NCBI GenBank assembly: GCA_014523625.1
Contig: JAATVP010000256.1
Location: 1 to 7,280 of the forward strand
DNA: 7,280 nt
Direction of reading: 5' to 3'
Origin: Nitrososphaerales archaeon TH5896
GTDB taxonomy: Archaea; Thermoproteota; Nitrososphaeria; Nitrososphaerales; Nitrososphaeraceae
This document shows, piece after piece, positions 1 through 5,076 of this stretch. The stretch's first letter is position 1; each line of letters starts with the position of its first letter. The notes below the pieces were generated by a model. It ran no database searches, was not told the origin of the DNA, and was given only the letters and a program-made list of their open reading frames with translations. The translations under genes were made by a program, and so were the position numbers.

Positions 1-167
1 AGTACTGAATTTGTGTTATCAAATTGTCCGGCAACGGCAGCTACTCCGACAAACATAGCGCAAAGCGAGATAAATGTAAAACTTTTCAGATCGTAAATAA
101 GTGAGAGACAAGGGTACTTAACCGAAGCCTCCGTAACTACTGCTACTTTCGAGCCAATTCTTGACAT
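1..167 (-). CDS. N-terminal part of putative membrane-anchored protein (runs off left edge)
   Basis: Reading the minus strand from the ATG at 167-165, the frame stays open for 55 codons to the window edge, so the 3' end of the gene is missing. The product begins MSRIGSKVAVVTEAS, has a polar/aromatic stretch to about residue 29, then a hydrophobic segment at about residues 30-46 (FTFISLCAMFVGVAAVAG) that looks like one membrane helix, followed by GQFDNTNSV. A TATA-like element (TTATAT, 198-193) centred about 28 bp before the ATG fits a leaderless archaeal transcript and supports this start. The opening KVAVVT faintly recalls a Rossmann strand, but no TGxxxGxG follows, so a short-chain dehydrogenase is not supported. 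The family is not recognised. Existence is fairly likely; function is unknown. Confidence 0.5.
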   Translation of the reverse strand, partial: MSRIGSKVAVVTEASVKYPCLSLIYDLKSFTFISLCAMFVGVAAVAGQFDNTNSV

Positions 168-192
168 GTTAAAATATTCTTAGCAAAATAGC

Positions 193-198
193 ATATAA
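193..198 (-). promoter_or_regulatory. TATA-like box of the left-edge gene
   Basis: The minus strand reads TTATAT here, centred about 28 bp upstream of the ATG at 167. This is the expected distance for an archaeal leaderless transcript. It is directly preceded (in the minus direction) by an inverted repeat at 200-225. Confidence 0.4.
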
Positions 199-199
199 C

Positions 200-225
200 C
201 ATTTGTTATTTGTCATCAACAAATG
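200..225. repeat. 8-bp inverted repeat upstream of TATA box
   Basis: Arms CATTTGTT (200-207) and AACAAATG (218-225) are perfect complements separated by 10 bases. The repeat abuts the upstream side of the putative TATA box of the left-edge gene, where a regulator could bind. With 8-bp AT-rich arms it could also be chance. Confidence 0.3.
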
Positions 226-394
226 TTATCCTGTTCTCGGCGGAATCGTAAGTATTTTGTTGTATCCGAATTGCGCATATATCCAAATAAAGAACAAAAG
301 CATCTGTCTATAATTGGTTTGGTATGCTGAAGCACAGGAATGTTATGAATACTGTAACCAGTCAGGTGATTTTGATCCGCCGACAAGATAATAT

Positions 395-409
395 ACCTCA
401 ATTTGAGGT
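395..409. repeat. Short palindrome, possible hairpin
   Basis: ACCTCAA (395-401) and TTGAGGT (403-409) form a perfect 7-bp inverted repeat around one base. It lies 7 bp beyond the stop codon of the doubtful minus-strand ORF ending at 416, so it could form a small hairpin at the 3' end of that transcript. No T-tract follows on the minus strand, so it is not a convincing terminator. Confidence 0.25.
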
Positions 410-415
410 TCATCT

Positions 416-613
416 TTAAAATAAATACCTCATTATGAAATACCTTTCAATCGACAACATCCTTTCGACAAGAAATATCTCATTATGCAATGTTACTTGA
501 TGACTTCTGTAGGTCACAATGCTTTTTAGCATTGGAAGGGCGTTTCCGAAGACTGCTTCAGATAGATCACTTATTGCCTTGGCAAGACCTCGAGTTTCTC
601 CTTTCCGTACCAT
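416..613 (-). CDS. Doubtful small hypothetical protein (65 aa)
   Basis: An ATG-started frame of 65 residues begins MVRKGETRGLAKAISDLSEA and has a plausible helical N-terminal half (residues 8-32) but a less protein-like C-terminal end rich in Arg, Tyr, Phe and Met. An AT-rich element (TTAATAATTATC, about 652-641) lies roughly 33 bp upstream and could be a weak TATA box; no Shine-Dalgarno is seen. The gene would lie 73 bp downstream of the DUF4242-like gene on the same strand and could share its transcript. The DNA for its C-terminal end carries a diverged 15-bp direct repeat (423-437 and 473-487). I do not recognise a family. It may be a real lineage-specific gene, a gene remnant or chance. 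Confidence 0.3.
   Translation of the reverse strand: MVRKGETRGLAKAISDLSEAVFGNALPMLKSIVTYRSHQVTLHNEIFLVERMLSIERYFIMRYLF
423..487. repeat. Imperfect direct repeat, period 50
   Basis: AAATACCTCATTATG (423-437) recurs as AAATATCTCATTATG (473-487), 14 of 15 bases identical and 50 bp apart. A third partial ATACCTCA occurs at 393-400 inside the palindrome at 395-409. This clustering of TACCTCA units in a gene-poor stretch has no clear role. Confidence 0.35.
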
Positions 614-686
614 TTCTGATTAACCAAATATGGCATTGGATAATTATTAAGAATTTGTGCTAATACGTTGACTAACTGTAATACCA

Positions 687-923
687 CTAGGCGGTTGTTT
701 TAACCTCTGTTATCCAATCACATTTACAGTCGAATTTCGCATGATTCATTTCCACAGCTTCTCTGCTTGGCGCTTCAAGAAGACAGTACACAATGTCTGC
801 TTCATAGTTATATAGGATGTTAAGATGTTTTACTCCAAACTCATCTATCGGTAACGTCTGCAGCTTCATAAGCTGTTCTTCAGTAAAAGAGCCGATCTTG
901 TGAGAATCAAGAAATCTCGCCAT
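687..923 (-). CDS. DUF4242-like small protein (nickel-binding-like ferredoxin fold)
   Basis: The 78-residue product begins MARFLDSHKI and matches the remembered pattern of the DUF4242 family: an N-terminal strand (PRFMDvH-like), a middle segment FGVKHLNILYNYE, then YCLLEAPSREAVEMNH (46-61), which corresponds to the family's CLxEAPSxEAvxxxH block. One characterised relative, SCO4226 of Streptomyces, binds nickel; whether this protein binds metal is inference. Candidate ligands are H33, H61, C47, C66 and C68. The frame is open upstream to an ATG at 1007, but the start at 923 is preferred: the homologous region begins there, a Shine-Dalgarno AGGAGA lies at 932-927, and a strong TATA element (971-957) falls inside the longer version. 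No signal peptide, so probably cytoplasmic. Its usual length (about 80-90 residues) agrees. Its physiological role is unknown. Confidence 0.8.
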   Translation of the reverse strand: MARFLDSHKIGSFTEEQLMKLQTLPIDEFGVKHLNILYNYEADIVYCLLEAPSREAVEMNHAKFDCKCDWITEVKTTA

Positions 924-926
924 TGC

Positions 927-932
927 TCTCCT
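927..932 (-). promoter_or_regulatory. Shine-Dalgarno that decides the DUF4242 start
   Basis: The minus strand reads AGGAGA followed by GCA and then the ATG at 923. It supports the short start over the ATG at 1007, which has no such site. Confidence 0.6.
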
Positions 933-956
933 GCTTATCACATAAAACGGAGTAAC

Positions 957-971
957 ATATATTTTTATATA
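957..971 (-). promoter_or_regulatory. TATA box of the DUF4242-like gene
   Basis: The minus strand reads TATATAAAAATATAT. Its centre lies about 40 bp before the ATG at 923, predicting a start of transcription near 940 and a leader of roughly 15-20 nt that would include the Shine-Dalgarno. Confidence 0.5.
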
Positions 972-1113
972 TTGGCAGTAAAACTTTACTTGGAGTAAAG
1001 AATACAAAAATCTTGGAAATTATAATACCAAAGAACTAAAACAAAATATCAAATATCAAATTTGTCTGTTACCAATTTTAAAGTAATACTGAAGCGTAAT
1101 ATTTTGCTAATAT

Positions 1114-1347
1114 CTAACGTCTGTTAGCAGCAATCGTATGTGTTTGCTCTATATACCATCTTATATTGTCTTTAAACTTCGACCACCAATCAAGGAATGC
1201 ATCACTAGTTTCTGATTCGAATAGTAAGAATCCATTATATTCTGTTCCCCAAGCCTGATTATATTCGCCAGCTACTTCTATTCCTGCTGGCAAATTGTTC
1301 CTTAGATCATTCCACTCAGATTTCGCTTTAGCCGCTTCATTATCCAT
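1114..1347 (-). CDS. DUF3303-like small protein, start uncertain (possibly 5'-degraded)
   Basis: From the ATG at 1347 the product is 77 residues. LPAGIEVAGEYNQAWGTEYN (19-38), followed by GFLLFESETSDAFLDWW (39-55) and an end IRWYIEQTHTI, matches the remembered DUF3303 pattern: small alpha/beta-barrel proteins with a Gly-rich 'G.W....G.a..E.d....W..' core. The function of the family is not established. The odd point is the start. The expected first beta strand appears to be TSIFYRF, encoded upstream of the ATG (about 1374-1354), but no ATG, GTG or TTG lies just before it; the nearest in-frame starts upstream are GTG at 1431 and ATG at 1548, which would add unlike sequence. No clear Shine-Dalgarno or TATA box serves the ATG at 1347. 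The gene may have lost its true 5' end, or use a GTG or unusual start. Confidence 0.55.
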   Translation of the reverse strand: MDNEAAKAKSEWNDLRNNLPAGIEVAGEYNQAWGTEYNGFLLFESETSDAFLDWWSKFKDNIRWYIEQTHTIAANRR

Positions 1348-1665
1348 ACTCTTGAATCTATAAAAGATAGAAGTTTTTAGGATCCTAATGAGCCTAAGCG
1401 GGTAGACTAGACCTGGAGCAGGACGATACACACGGAGTATGCAAAGAAATGAAGGCTGTATTAGAAAAGAAGGTTCTATTATACAAATTGGTATCTTAAG
1501 GAGCAGGGTCTTATGTTGGAAAATAAGAAGCAATGGCAAATGTCTCATTTATTAGGATTAATAGAGCATGAAGAGACTATCAATAAGTTAAGTAATCTCA
1601 CACTCACCCCCTTGTTCATAAATAAGATTAGATTATAACACAAATAATTCGGATTTTCAGCATAT
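1348..1665. other. Spacer without a convincing gene
   Basis: About 318 bp lie between the DUF3303-like ATG and the stop of the 77-residue gene. On the minus strand the DUF3303 frame stays open back to 1548, but the encoded residues are not protein-like for this family. The minus strand also has a G-rich AAGGGGGTGAGTG (about 1616-1604) that resembles a Shine-Dalgarno but leads only to a frame of about 20 codons. On the plus strand there is a 41-codon ORF (1513-1638), described separately. No repeats, tRNA or clear terminator were seen. Confidence 0.4.
1513..1638 (+). CDS. Possible tiny plus-strand protein (41 aa), low confidence
   Basis: ATG at 1513 to TAA at 1636-1638 gives 41 residues beginning MLENKKQWQMSHLLGLIEHE, hydrophilic and helix-prone. 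AAGGAG at 1498-1503 stands 9 bases before the ATG, a good Shine-Dalgarno position. A TATA-like CTATTATAC (1477-1485) is too close to the ATG for the Shine-Dalgarno to be in the transcript, so promoter and ribosome-site evidence do not agree. No family is recognised. It may be chance in a spacer. Confidence 0.22.
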   Translation: MLENKKQWQMSHLLGLIEHEETINKLSNLTLTPLFINKIRL

Positions 1666-1899
1666 CTATCTTAATTCATTCAACAAGATAGCAGAATACT
1701 GAGATCCAGATGGATCAATTACTCTCTTTATGAACTGCTCTGTTTTATAATTCATATCTGCTGCTTTCATATCTATGTTATCATAATCATTGTAATGCTT
1801 CTTACACATTATCAATGATGTTTCTACGTCATCCCATTTTAGTAAGCAATCGCATGGTAATAATAATATCTTATTCTGCTGTATCAGCAGTAGCAGCAC
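1666..1899 (-). CDS. Hypothetical protein, 77 aa, GTG start
   Basis: The frame starts with GTG at 1899 and encodes a hydrophobic run (LLLLIQQNKILLL), then CDCLLKWDDVETSLIMCKKH (16-35) and a polar C-terminal half ending in YSAILLNELR. The Cys at 16, 18 and 32 and the His at 35 could form a small metal site, but nothing proves it. GAGG just before the GTG could be a very close Shine-Dalgarno. It lies 43 bp after the dehydrogenase stop on the same strand and is probably co-transcribed. Its frame also stays open upstream through the 9-bp repeat and into the end of the dehydrogenase gene, so the true N-terminus is uncertain. I do not recognise the family. Confidence 0.5.
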   Translation of the reverse strand: MLLLLIQQNKILLLPCDCLLKWDDVETSLIMCKKHYNDYDNIDMKAADMNYKTEQFIKRVIDPSGSQYSAILLNELR

Positions 1900-1915
1900 C
1901 TCATGCTTTGACTTA

Positions 1916-1940
1916 GTTTTTGTTGTTTTTGTTGTTTTTG
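1916..1940. repeat. 9-bp tandem repeat, 2.8 copies
   Basis: The plus strand has GTTTTTGTT repeated in perfect register (1916-1924, 1925-1933, 1934-1940). It fills most of the gap between the dehydrogenase stop and the GTG of the 77-residue gene. On the minus-strand transcript it would be an unstructured CAAAAACAA-type run; because it is A-rich, not T-rich, on that strand, it is not a terminator for the dehydrogenase. A tract like this can change length by slippage. Confidence 0.8.
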
Positions 1941-1942
1941 TA

Positions 1943-2932
1943 TCATTTGGATATATCCTTACACAATACCTCTAGCTCAACTCTGGATTGTCTTCTGTAA
2001 TCTTGATCCACGTCTAATGCTGCTGTCAATATCTTACTTTTTATTGATTTAGATGACTGTAGAAACATCCTGGTATCCTTAGGTAGACAATGTCCACCTA
2101 TTCCGTCTCTAGGTTCTAGTATGTTCACGTTCCATTTAGTATTAATGGCTTCACGCAATTCCGGGAAGCTTAGATTATTTGTTTTACAGTACAGATAGAG
2201 ATCCTCTGCAAAGGCTATTTGCAAATATCTATGAGCATTTTCCGCAATCTTGGTTATCTCTGCTATTTCTATATCTGATACAGTATGCAAAGGAATCCCT
2301 AGATTTCTATTTTCATTAGCATTGTTATTACTACTATTATTACTATTACCATCCCCAGTGTAGAATTGCAATGCTGCTCTAAGACAACAATCATGGACTC
2401 CTCCTATAACACGCAGTTGATTAACTCCATGTTCAATCTCTTCTAAAGCATACCATCTATGTGGTACATGTACTACATGTAATCTGTGGTTAAGTATTTC
2501 AAATACTTTCTTTGATGTTCCTCTAGGAATAGTACTTTCTATTGAGACGATAGCCCCATTCCTAGCTTTCCTTGCAATTTCCTCTACTATGTATAGTAAT
2601 CCATCTATTTGAGGTGTGAAAATGTCATCAGGCATATGAGTGGACACACAGATTATGTATACATCAAAATCACTGAAACTATCAGCTCGCTTTATTGATG
2701 CTATTTTTTCTGCGCGTTCAATGGCCCTCTGTTCGATATCATACCCATATGTGTCAAATCCTTTCTCTTTGACATATTTTGCTATAGGAAGACCAAGTTG
2801 ACCTAGGCCTATTACTAAGACTCGAGAATTTCGGAATTTGTTGCTAGATGTTATTCTGGAACGCTCTGTTACTACTGAGTCTGAATTAGTAAATATTTGT
2901 TCATTTATTCTGTTGTCTTGCATTGATGACAT
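1943..2932 (-). CDS. UDP-sugar 6-dehydrogenase family protein (nucleotide-sugar dehydrogenase), short form
   Basis: The 329-residue product belongs to the UDP-glucose/GDP-mannose dehydrogenase family, which oxidises a nucleotide sugar to its uronic acid with two NAD+ in the cytoplasm, feeding surface polysaccharide or glycan synthesis. Visible parts: the Rossmann motif VLVIGLGQLGLPIA (38-51), an acidic NAD-ribose site YGYD (62-65), STHMP (97-101), ESTIPRGTSKKV (132-143), the central helix EITKIAENAHRYLQIAFAEDL (225-245) with K228 and N232, and GGHCLPKD (279-286) with the catalytic Cys282. Relatives are usually 400-450 residues; this one stops about 47 residues after the Cys and lacks the C-terminal UDP-binding domain. 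A Ser/Asn-rich insert (193-210) sits between the NAD and central domains. The sugar substrate cannot be read from sequence. A TATA-like box (2970-2961) about 34 bp upstream supports the ATG at 2932; M4 is an alternative. It is divergent from the TetR-linked membrane protein. Confidence 0.85.
   Translation of the reverse strand: MSSMQDNRINEQIFTNSDSVVTERSRITSSNKFRNSRVLVIGLGQLGLPIAKYVKEKGFDTYGYDIEQRAIERAEKIASIKRADSFSDFDVYIICVSTHMPDDIFTPQIDGLLYIVEEIARKARNGAIVSIESTIPRGTSKKVFEILNHRLHVVHVPHRWYALEEIEHGVNQLRVIGGVHDCCLRAALQFYTGDGNSNNSSNNNANENRNLGIPLHTVSDIEIAEITKIAENAHRYLQIAFAEDLYLYCKTNNLSFPELREAINTKWNVNILEPRDGIGGHCLPKDTRMFLQSSKSIKSKILTAALDVDQDYRRQSRVELEVLCKDISK
2323..2351. repeat. Trinucleotide-rich tract (ATT/ACT) in the dehydrogenase gene
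   Basis: The plus strand runs through ATT and ACT triplets here, coding on the minus strand for the Asn/Ser-rich part of the insert (NSNNSSNNNAN). It is an imperfect microsatellite in frame with the gene, so length changes by whole codons would be tolerated. Confidence 0.6.
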
Positions 2933-2960
2933 TTGAATTTACAGAATTTACAGAATCCCT

Positions 2961-2970
2961 TTATTTAAAC
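2961..2970 (-). promoter_or_regulatory. TATA-like box of the dehydrogenase gene
   Basis: The minus strand reads GTTTAAATAA, centred about 34 bp before the ATG at 2932, predicting a leader of about 8 nt. Its upstream edge overlaps the outer end of the 30-bp palindrome (2966-2995), so a protein bound there could block TBP/TFB. Confidence 0.45.
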
Positions 2971-2995
2971 ATAACTGACTGGTCAGTTATGTTTA
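2966..2995. promoter_or_regulatory. Perfect 30-bp inverted repeat, predicted TetR operator
   Basis: TAAACATAACTGAC (2966-2979) and GTCAGTTATGTTTA (2982-2995) are perfect 14-bp complements around TG. The core ACTGAC-TG-GTCAGT resembles palindromes bound by TetR-family dimers. It lies in the 89-bp gap between the divergent dehydrogenase and membrane-protein genes, and a TetR-type regulator is encoded just downstream of the latter. The link to that regulator is inferred from position. I saw no second copy in this window. Confidence 0.8.
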
Positions 2996-3008
2996 TTAAC
3001 TAGCATCC

Positions 3009-3016
3009 TATATAAC
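3009..3016 (+). promoter_or_regulatory. TATA-like box upstream of the membrane-protein gene
   Basis: CTATATAA is the best TATA match on the plus strand in the gap. It is centred about 10 bp before the ATG at 3022, too close for that start, but predicts a transcript beginning near 3038 and hence use of the ATG at 3046. A weaker TTTATTAA (2992-2999), overlapping the palindrome, is 27 bp before 3022 and would suit a leaderless start there. Confidence 0.35.
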
Positions 3017-3021
3017 AGTTT

Positions 3022-4236
3022 ATGCGACCAGTACGAGACAAAGTCATGGTTCTTCATAGCATTTTTTCTAAGAAACACGATATGACCATAATCATGACTA
3101 TGTTGATTATAGCATCTTGCGGCTCATTTCTGCAAATAGCCGGTACAAGTTGGGACGTTACTTCCCATGTCTTGGAACAACCTGAGACTTTCTTTACACC
3201 GTCGCATGCAGTTCTCTACACCGGAGTAGGTTTGTTAACGGTCGCAGCCGGAACAAGTGTAATTTTGTTAATTAGAAATACCTCTCTTAGAGGAAGTTCA
3301 GTTGCTACCTCATTGAAGCTTCTTATTATAGGATCAACAATTTCTTTGGTAGCCGGACCATCTGACTTTCTTTGGCATGAAACCTTTGGTGTTGATGGAC
3401 TGTTAAGCCCCCCACATTTAGCATTGATTACTGGAATGCTGATAAACTCGGTTGGAACCGTTTTAGGCCTTGCAAGGATAGCTGTGCGTATAACTTCACC
3501 TTCTAGACAAAGATTGATTAAAGCTGCAATGATTCCCGCATTTGCTGCATTATGGTTCACAACTACTTGGTATGTTTATATGTTCTCTCTTCCGTTTTCA
3601 AACGGAGAAAACTTTCAATTTAACCTAAATCCTGATATTGCTTCATTAATTGCGATTGTTACACTACCCATGCTCAGCTCTATCATATTCCTTACAGCAT
3701 CCAAGAGTATTGGAAGGTTTGGTGCAGGAACTATTGTTTCAGCTTTGGTAGTTGGCATCAATATTTTTGCAAATATTATTCCTAGTCAAGGTATGTTGAG
3801 CTCTATTCTACCATGGTACTCTATAATAGCTATCTTACCTGCACTAATTGCAGATATTACCTTGCACAATTCGGCAATAAAATCAAAGTTAGGACTCAGA
3901 GCGACAGAATTTATAGCTGGGATATTAGTTAGTTTAGTATTCTATATATTTAATTATCCTATGCTTACATGGGCCTTTGCAATTCCACTTAATATGCCAA
4001 TAGCAAATCAACAAGGGATACAAGCAGTAGCTAACTTAACATCCAACTTTCTTAGTACATTACCTGTTATGCTATCGATAACGTTAGTGCCAGCAGCATT
4101 AATGGGATTGGTAGGAGCTCTATTTGTTTCGAAGACGATAGCTGTTCCTAACTTTCAGAATCAACAAGTACAGCAGCAGCACTCATCTAAATTTGTATTA
4201 CAAGAAAAAGGAGGAACGAGGAAACGAATCTACTAA
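3022..4236 (+). CDS. Polytopic membrane protein with duplicated Asp/His motif, function unknown
   Basis: The 404-residue product has roughly eight to ten hydrophobic segments, for example about 22-42, 63-85, 98-112, 132-155, 166-188, 205-225, 233-253, 262-280, 294-315 and 348-370, and a polar Gln-rich, basic C-terminal tail (376-404). Two segments share an ungapped motif: D45-x3-H49-x9-T59-P-x-H62-x4-T-G68 and D115-x3-H119-x9-S129-P-x-H132-x4-T-G138. The four His and two Asp near membrane boundaries suggest a paired metal, haem or proton site, but this is inference and I cannot name a characterised family. The gene is followed 98 bp later by the tetR-type gene, a layout typical of a regulated transporter or membrane enzyme. 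Start: ATG 3022 gives the longest form; ATG 3046 (residue 9) fits the best TATA box better and loses nothing conserved. Confidence 0.75.
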   Translation: MRPVRDKVMVLHSIFSKKHDMTIIMTMLIIASCGSFLQIAGTSWDVTSHVLEQPETFFTPSHAVLYTGVGLLTVAAGTSVILLIRNTSLRGSSVATSLKLLIIGSTISLVAGPSDFLWHETFGVDGLLSPPHLALITGMLINSVGTVLGLARIAVRITSPSRQRLIKAAMIPAFAALWFTTTWYVYMFSLPFSNGENFQFNLNPDIASLIAIVTLPMLSSIIFLTASKSIGRFGAGTIVSALVVGINIFANIIPSQGMLSSILPWYSIIAILPALIADITLHNSAIKSKLGLRATEFIAGILVSLVFYIFNYPMLTWAFAIPLNMPIANQQGIQAVANLTSNFLSTLPVMLSITLVPAALMGLVGALFVSKTIAVPNFQNQQVQQQHSSKFVLQEKGGTRKRIY

Positions 4237-4263
4237 GGTATCCTAAAAATGATTTTTGTTCAG

Positions 4264-4276
4264 CATAATATTATTT
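4264..4276 (+). promoter_or_regulatory. Possible TATA box for the tetR-type gene
   Basis: CATAATATTATTT lies in the 98-bp gap after the membrane-protein gene. Transcription from it would begin near 4296, giving a leader of about 39 nt that includes the purine-rich ribosome site. The regulator may therefore have its own promoter as well as read-through. Confidence 0.3.
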
Positions 4277-4313
4277 GGAGTGTAAAAAGTAAGGATGAGA
4301 AAGGAGAAGAAAA

Positions 4314-4323
4314 GAGGGGAGAG
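4314..4323 (+). promoter_or_regulatory. Purine-rich ribosome site for a TTG start
   Basis: GAGGGGAGAG ends 11 bases before the TTG at 4335. The TetR frame has no ATG or GTG between the upstream in-frame stop (TGA at 4296-4298) and this TTG, and the next ATG would cut off half of the DNA-binding domain, so TTG is the supported start. Confidence 0.5.
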
Positions 4324-4334
4324 TAAAAAATACA

Positions 4335-4934
4335 TTGTGTCCAAAAGTATCTGCTCAGTATAAAATAGAAGTTAAAGGTAAAATAGTGGAATCAGCGTTA
4401 ATTGCTTTCTCAAAGCATGGATACGATAAGACCAGAATGGATGATATAGCGGAGGCTGCTAAGGTAAGCAAGGGCACGCTATACCTTTATTTTAGGAGCA
4501 AAGAAGAACTATTTTATGCTATATCCGAAACAAATATTCTAAGATTAAAGGAACAGTTATCTACATTAATGGCGACCAGGAAAGAAGAATTGGTATCAAA
4601 TGCAGAAAAGTTTTATGAAAACTTTCATAACGAAACTGGACAAGACTTCGATAAAGTATTTTTTGAAATAATTGCGGAATCATCACGTAACCCTAAGCTT
4701 AAAAGAATGCTTTATGATCACAGATTAAGAATAATTGATATAGTAACAGAATACCTAAATTTACAAATGGAAAAAGATCTTTTTGCCAAGGATGTAGATA
4801 TCAAAGCTATATCTGCTGGTCTTGTCTCACTTTTTAATGGGCTATCTATAAGCAAAGTATCTGGTATGAGTGAATTTAGTAACAAACAAGCATGGAAGGA
4901 AACAATAAGAGCCATTTTTAAGGGTATGAGTTAA
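4335..4934 (+). CDS. TetR/AcrR-family transcriptional regulator
   Basis: The 199-residue product has the standard N-terminal TetR DNA-binding domain: helix 1 with IVESALIAFSKHGYDKTRMD (17-36), then DIAEAAKVSKGTLYLYFRSK (37-56), in which the turn A-K-V-S-K-G-T-L-Y-L-Y-F is the helix-turn-helix signature, followed by EELFYAI (57-63). The rest (about 70-199) is helical and variable, as expected for the ligand-binding and dimerisation domain, and cannot be assigned a ligand. Length is typical for the family. Translation starts at TTG. It lies 98 bp after the polytopic membrane protein on the same strand, and a perfect 30-bp palindrome sits before that gene. The likely role is a ligand-released repressor of the membrane protein and possibly of the divergent dehydrogenase; the target and ligand are inferred or unknown. 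Confidence 0.92.
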   Translation: MCPKVSAQYKIEVKGKIVESALIAFSKHGYDKTRMDDIAEAAKVSKGTLYLYFRSKEELFYAISETNILRLKEQLSTLMATRKEELVSNAEKFYENFHNETGQDFDKVFFEIIAESSRNPKLKRMLYDHRLRIIDIVTEYLNLQMEKDLFAKDVDIKAISAGLVSLFNGLSISKVSGMSEFSNKQAWKETIRAIFKGMS

Positions 4935-4976
4935 TGAGTTAATAATTATTTCTTAAAGTTTGATGGACCAAGTTTA

Positions 4977-4994
4977 TTAGAAAATATTTTCTAA
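4977..4994. repeat. Perfect 18-bp palindrome downstream of tetR-type gene
   Basis: TTAGAAAATATTTTCTAA is its own reverse complement with no spacer. It lies 43 bp after the regulator's stop codon in the 219-bp spacer between convergent genes. It could form a weak hairpin with a T-run or be a protein site; its AT-only core makes chance possible. Its sequence is unrelated to the 2966-2995 palindrome. Confidence 0.5.
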
Positions 4995-5057
4995 CATGCA
5001 AAAATTCTAGCCATAATTATGCTATTTATGTACCTATATTACTAGAACATTTTTTAT

Positions 5058-5076
5058 GGCTGCTATAATGCCAGCC
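5058..5076. repeat. GC-containing hairpin in the convergent spacer
   Basis: GGCTG (5058-5062) and CAGCC (5072-5076) could pair around a 9-base loop. A T6 run (5050-5055) precedes it on the plus strand. The spacer lies between convergent genes where transcripts from both sides should end; T-rich runs such as 5050-5055 (plus) are the more likely archaeal stop signals. Nothing else coding is seen in 4935-5153. Confidence 0.25.

Noticed and set aside
1..167. Short-chain dehydrogenase reading of the left-edge gene from KVAVVT
   Set aside because: The required TGxxxGxG is absent (TEASVKYP follows) and a membrane-like segment comes instead.
216..413. 65-codon minus-strand ORF just after the ORF ending at 416
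   Set aside because: Composition is unlike a folded protein, no ribosome site or promoter is evident, and no motif is recognised.
924..1007. N-terminal extension of the DUF4242-like gene to the ATG at 1007
   Set aside because: It would contain the gene's own TATA element and adds sequence unlike the family; the start at 923 has a Shine-Dalgarno.
1348..1548. N-terminal extension of the DUF3303-like gene to the ATG at 1548
   Set aside because: The extra residues (many Leu, Pro and Ile in no recognisable pattern) do not fit the family, apart from the TSIFYRF strand discussed as a finding.
3216..3560. 114-codon minus-strand ORF
   Set aside because: It lies wholly inside the membrane-protein gene on the other strand and shows no independent promoter or motif.
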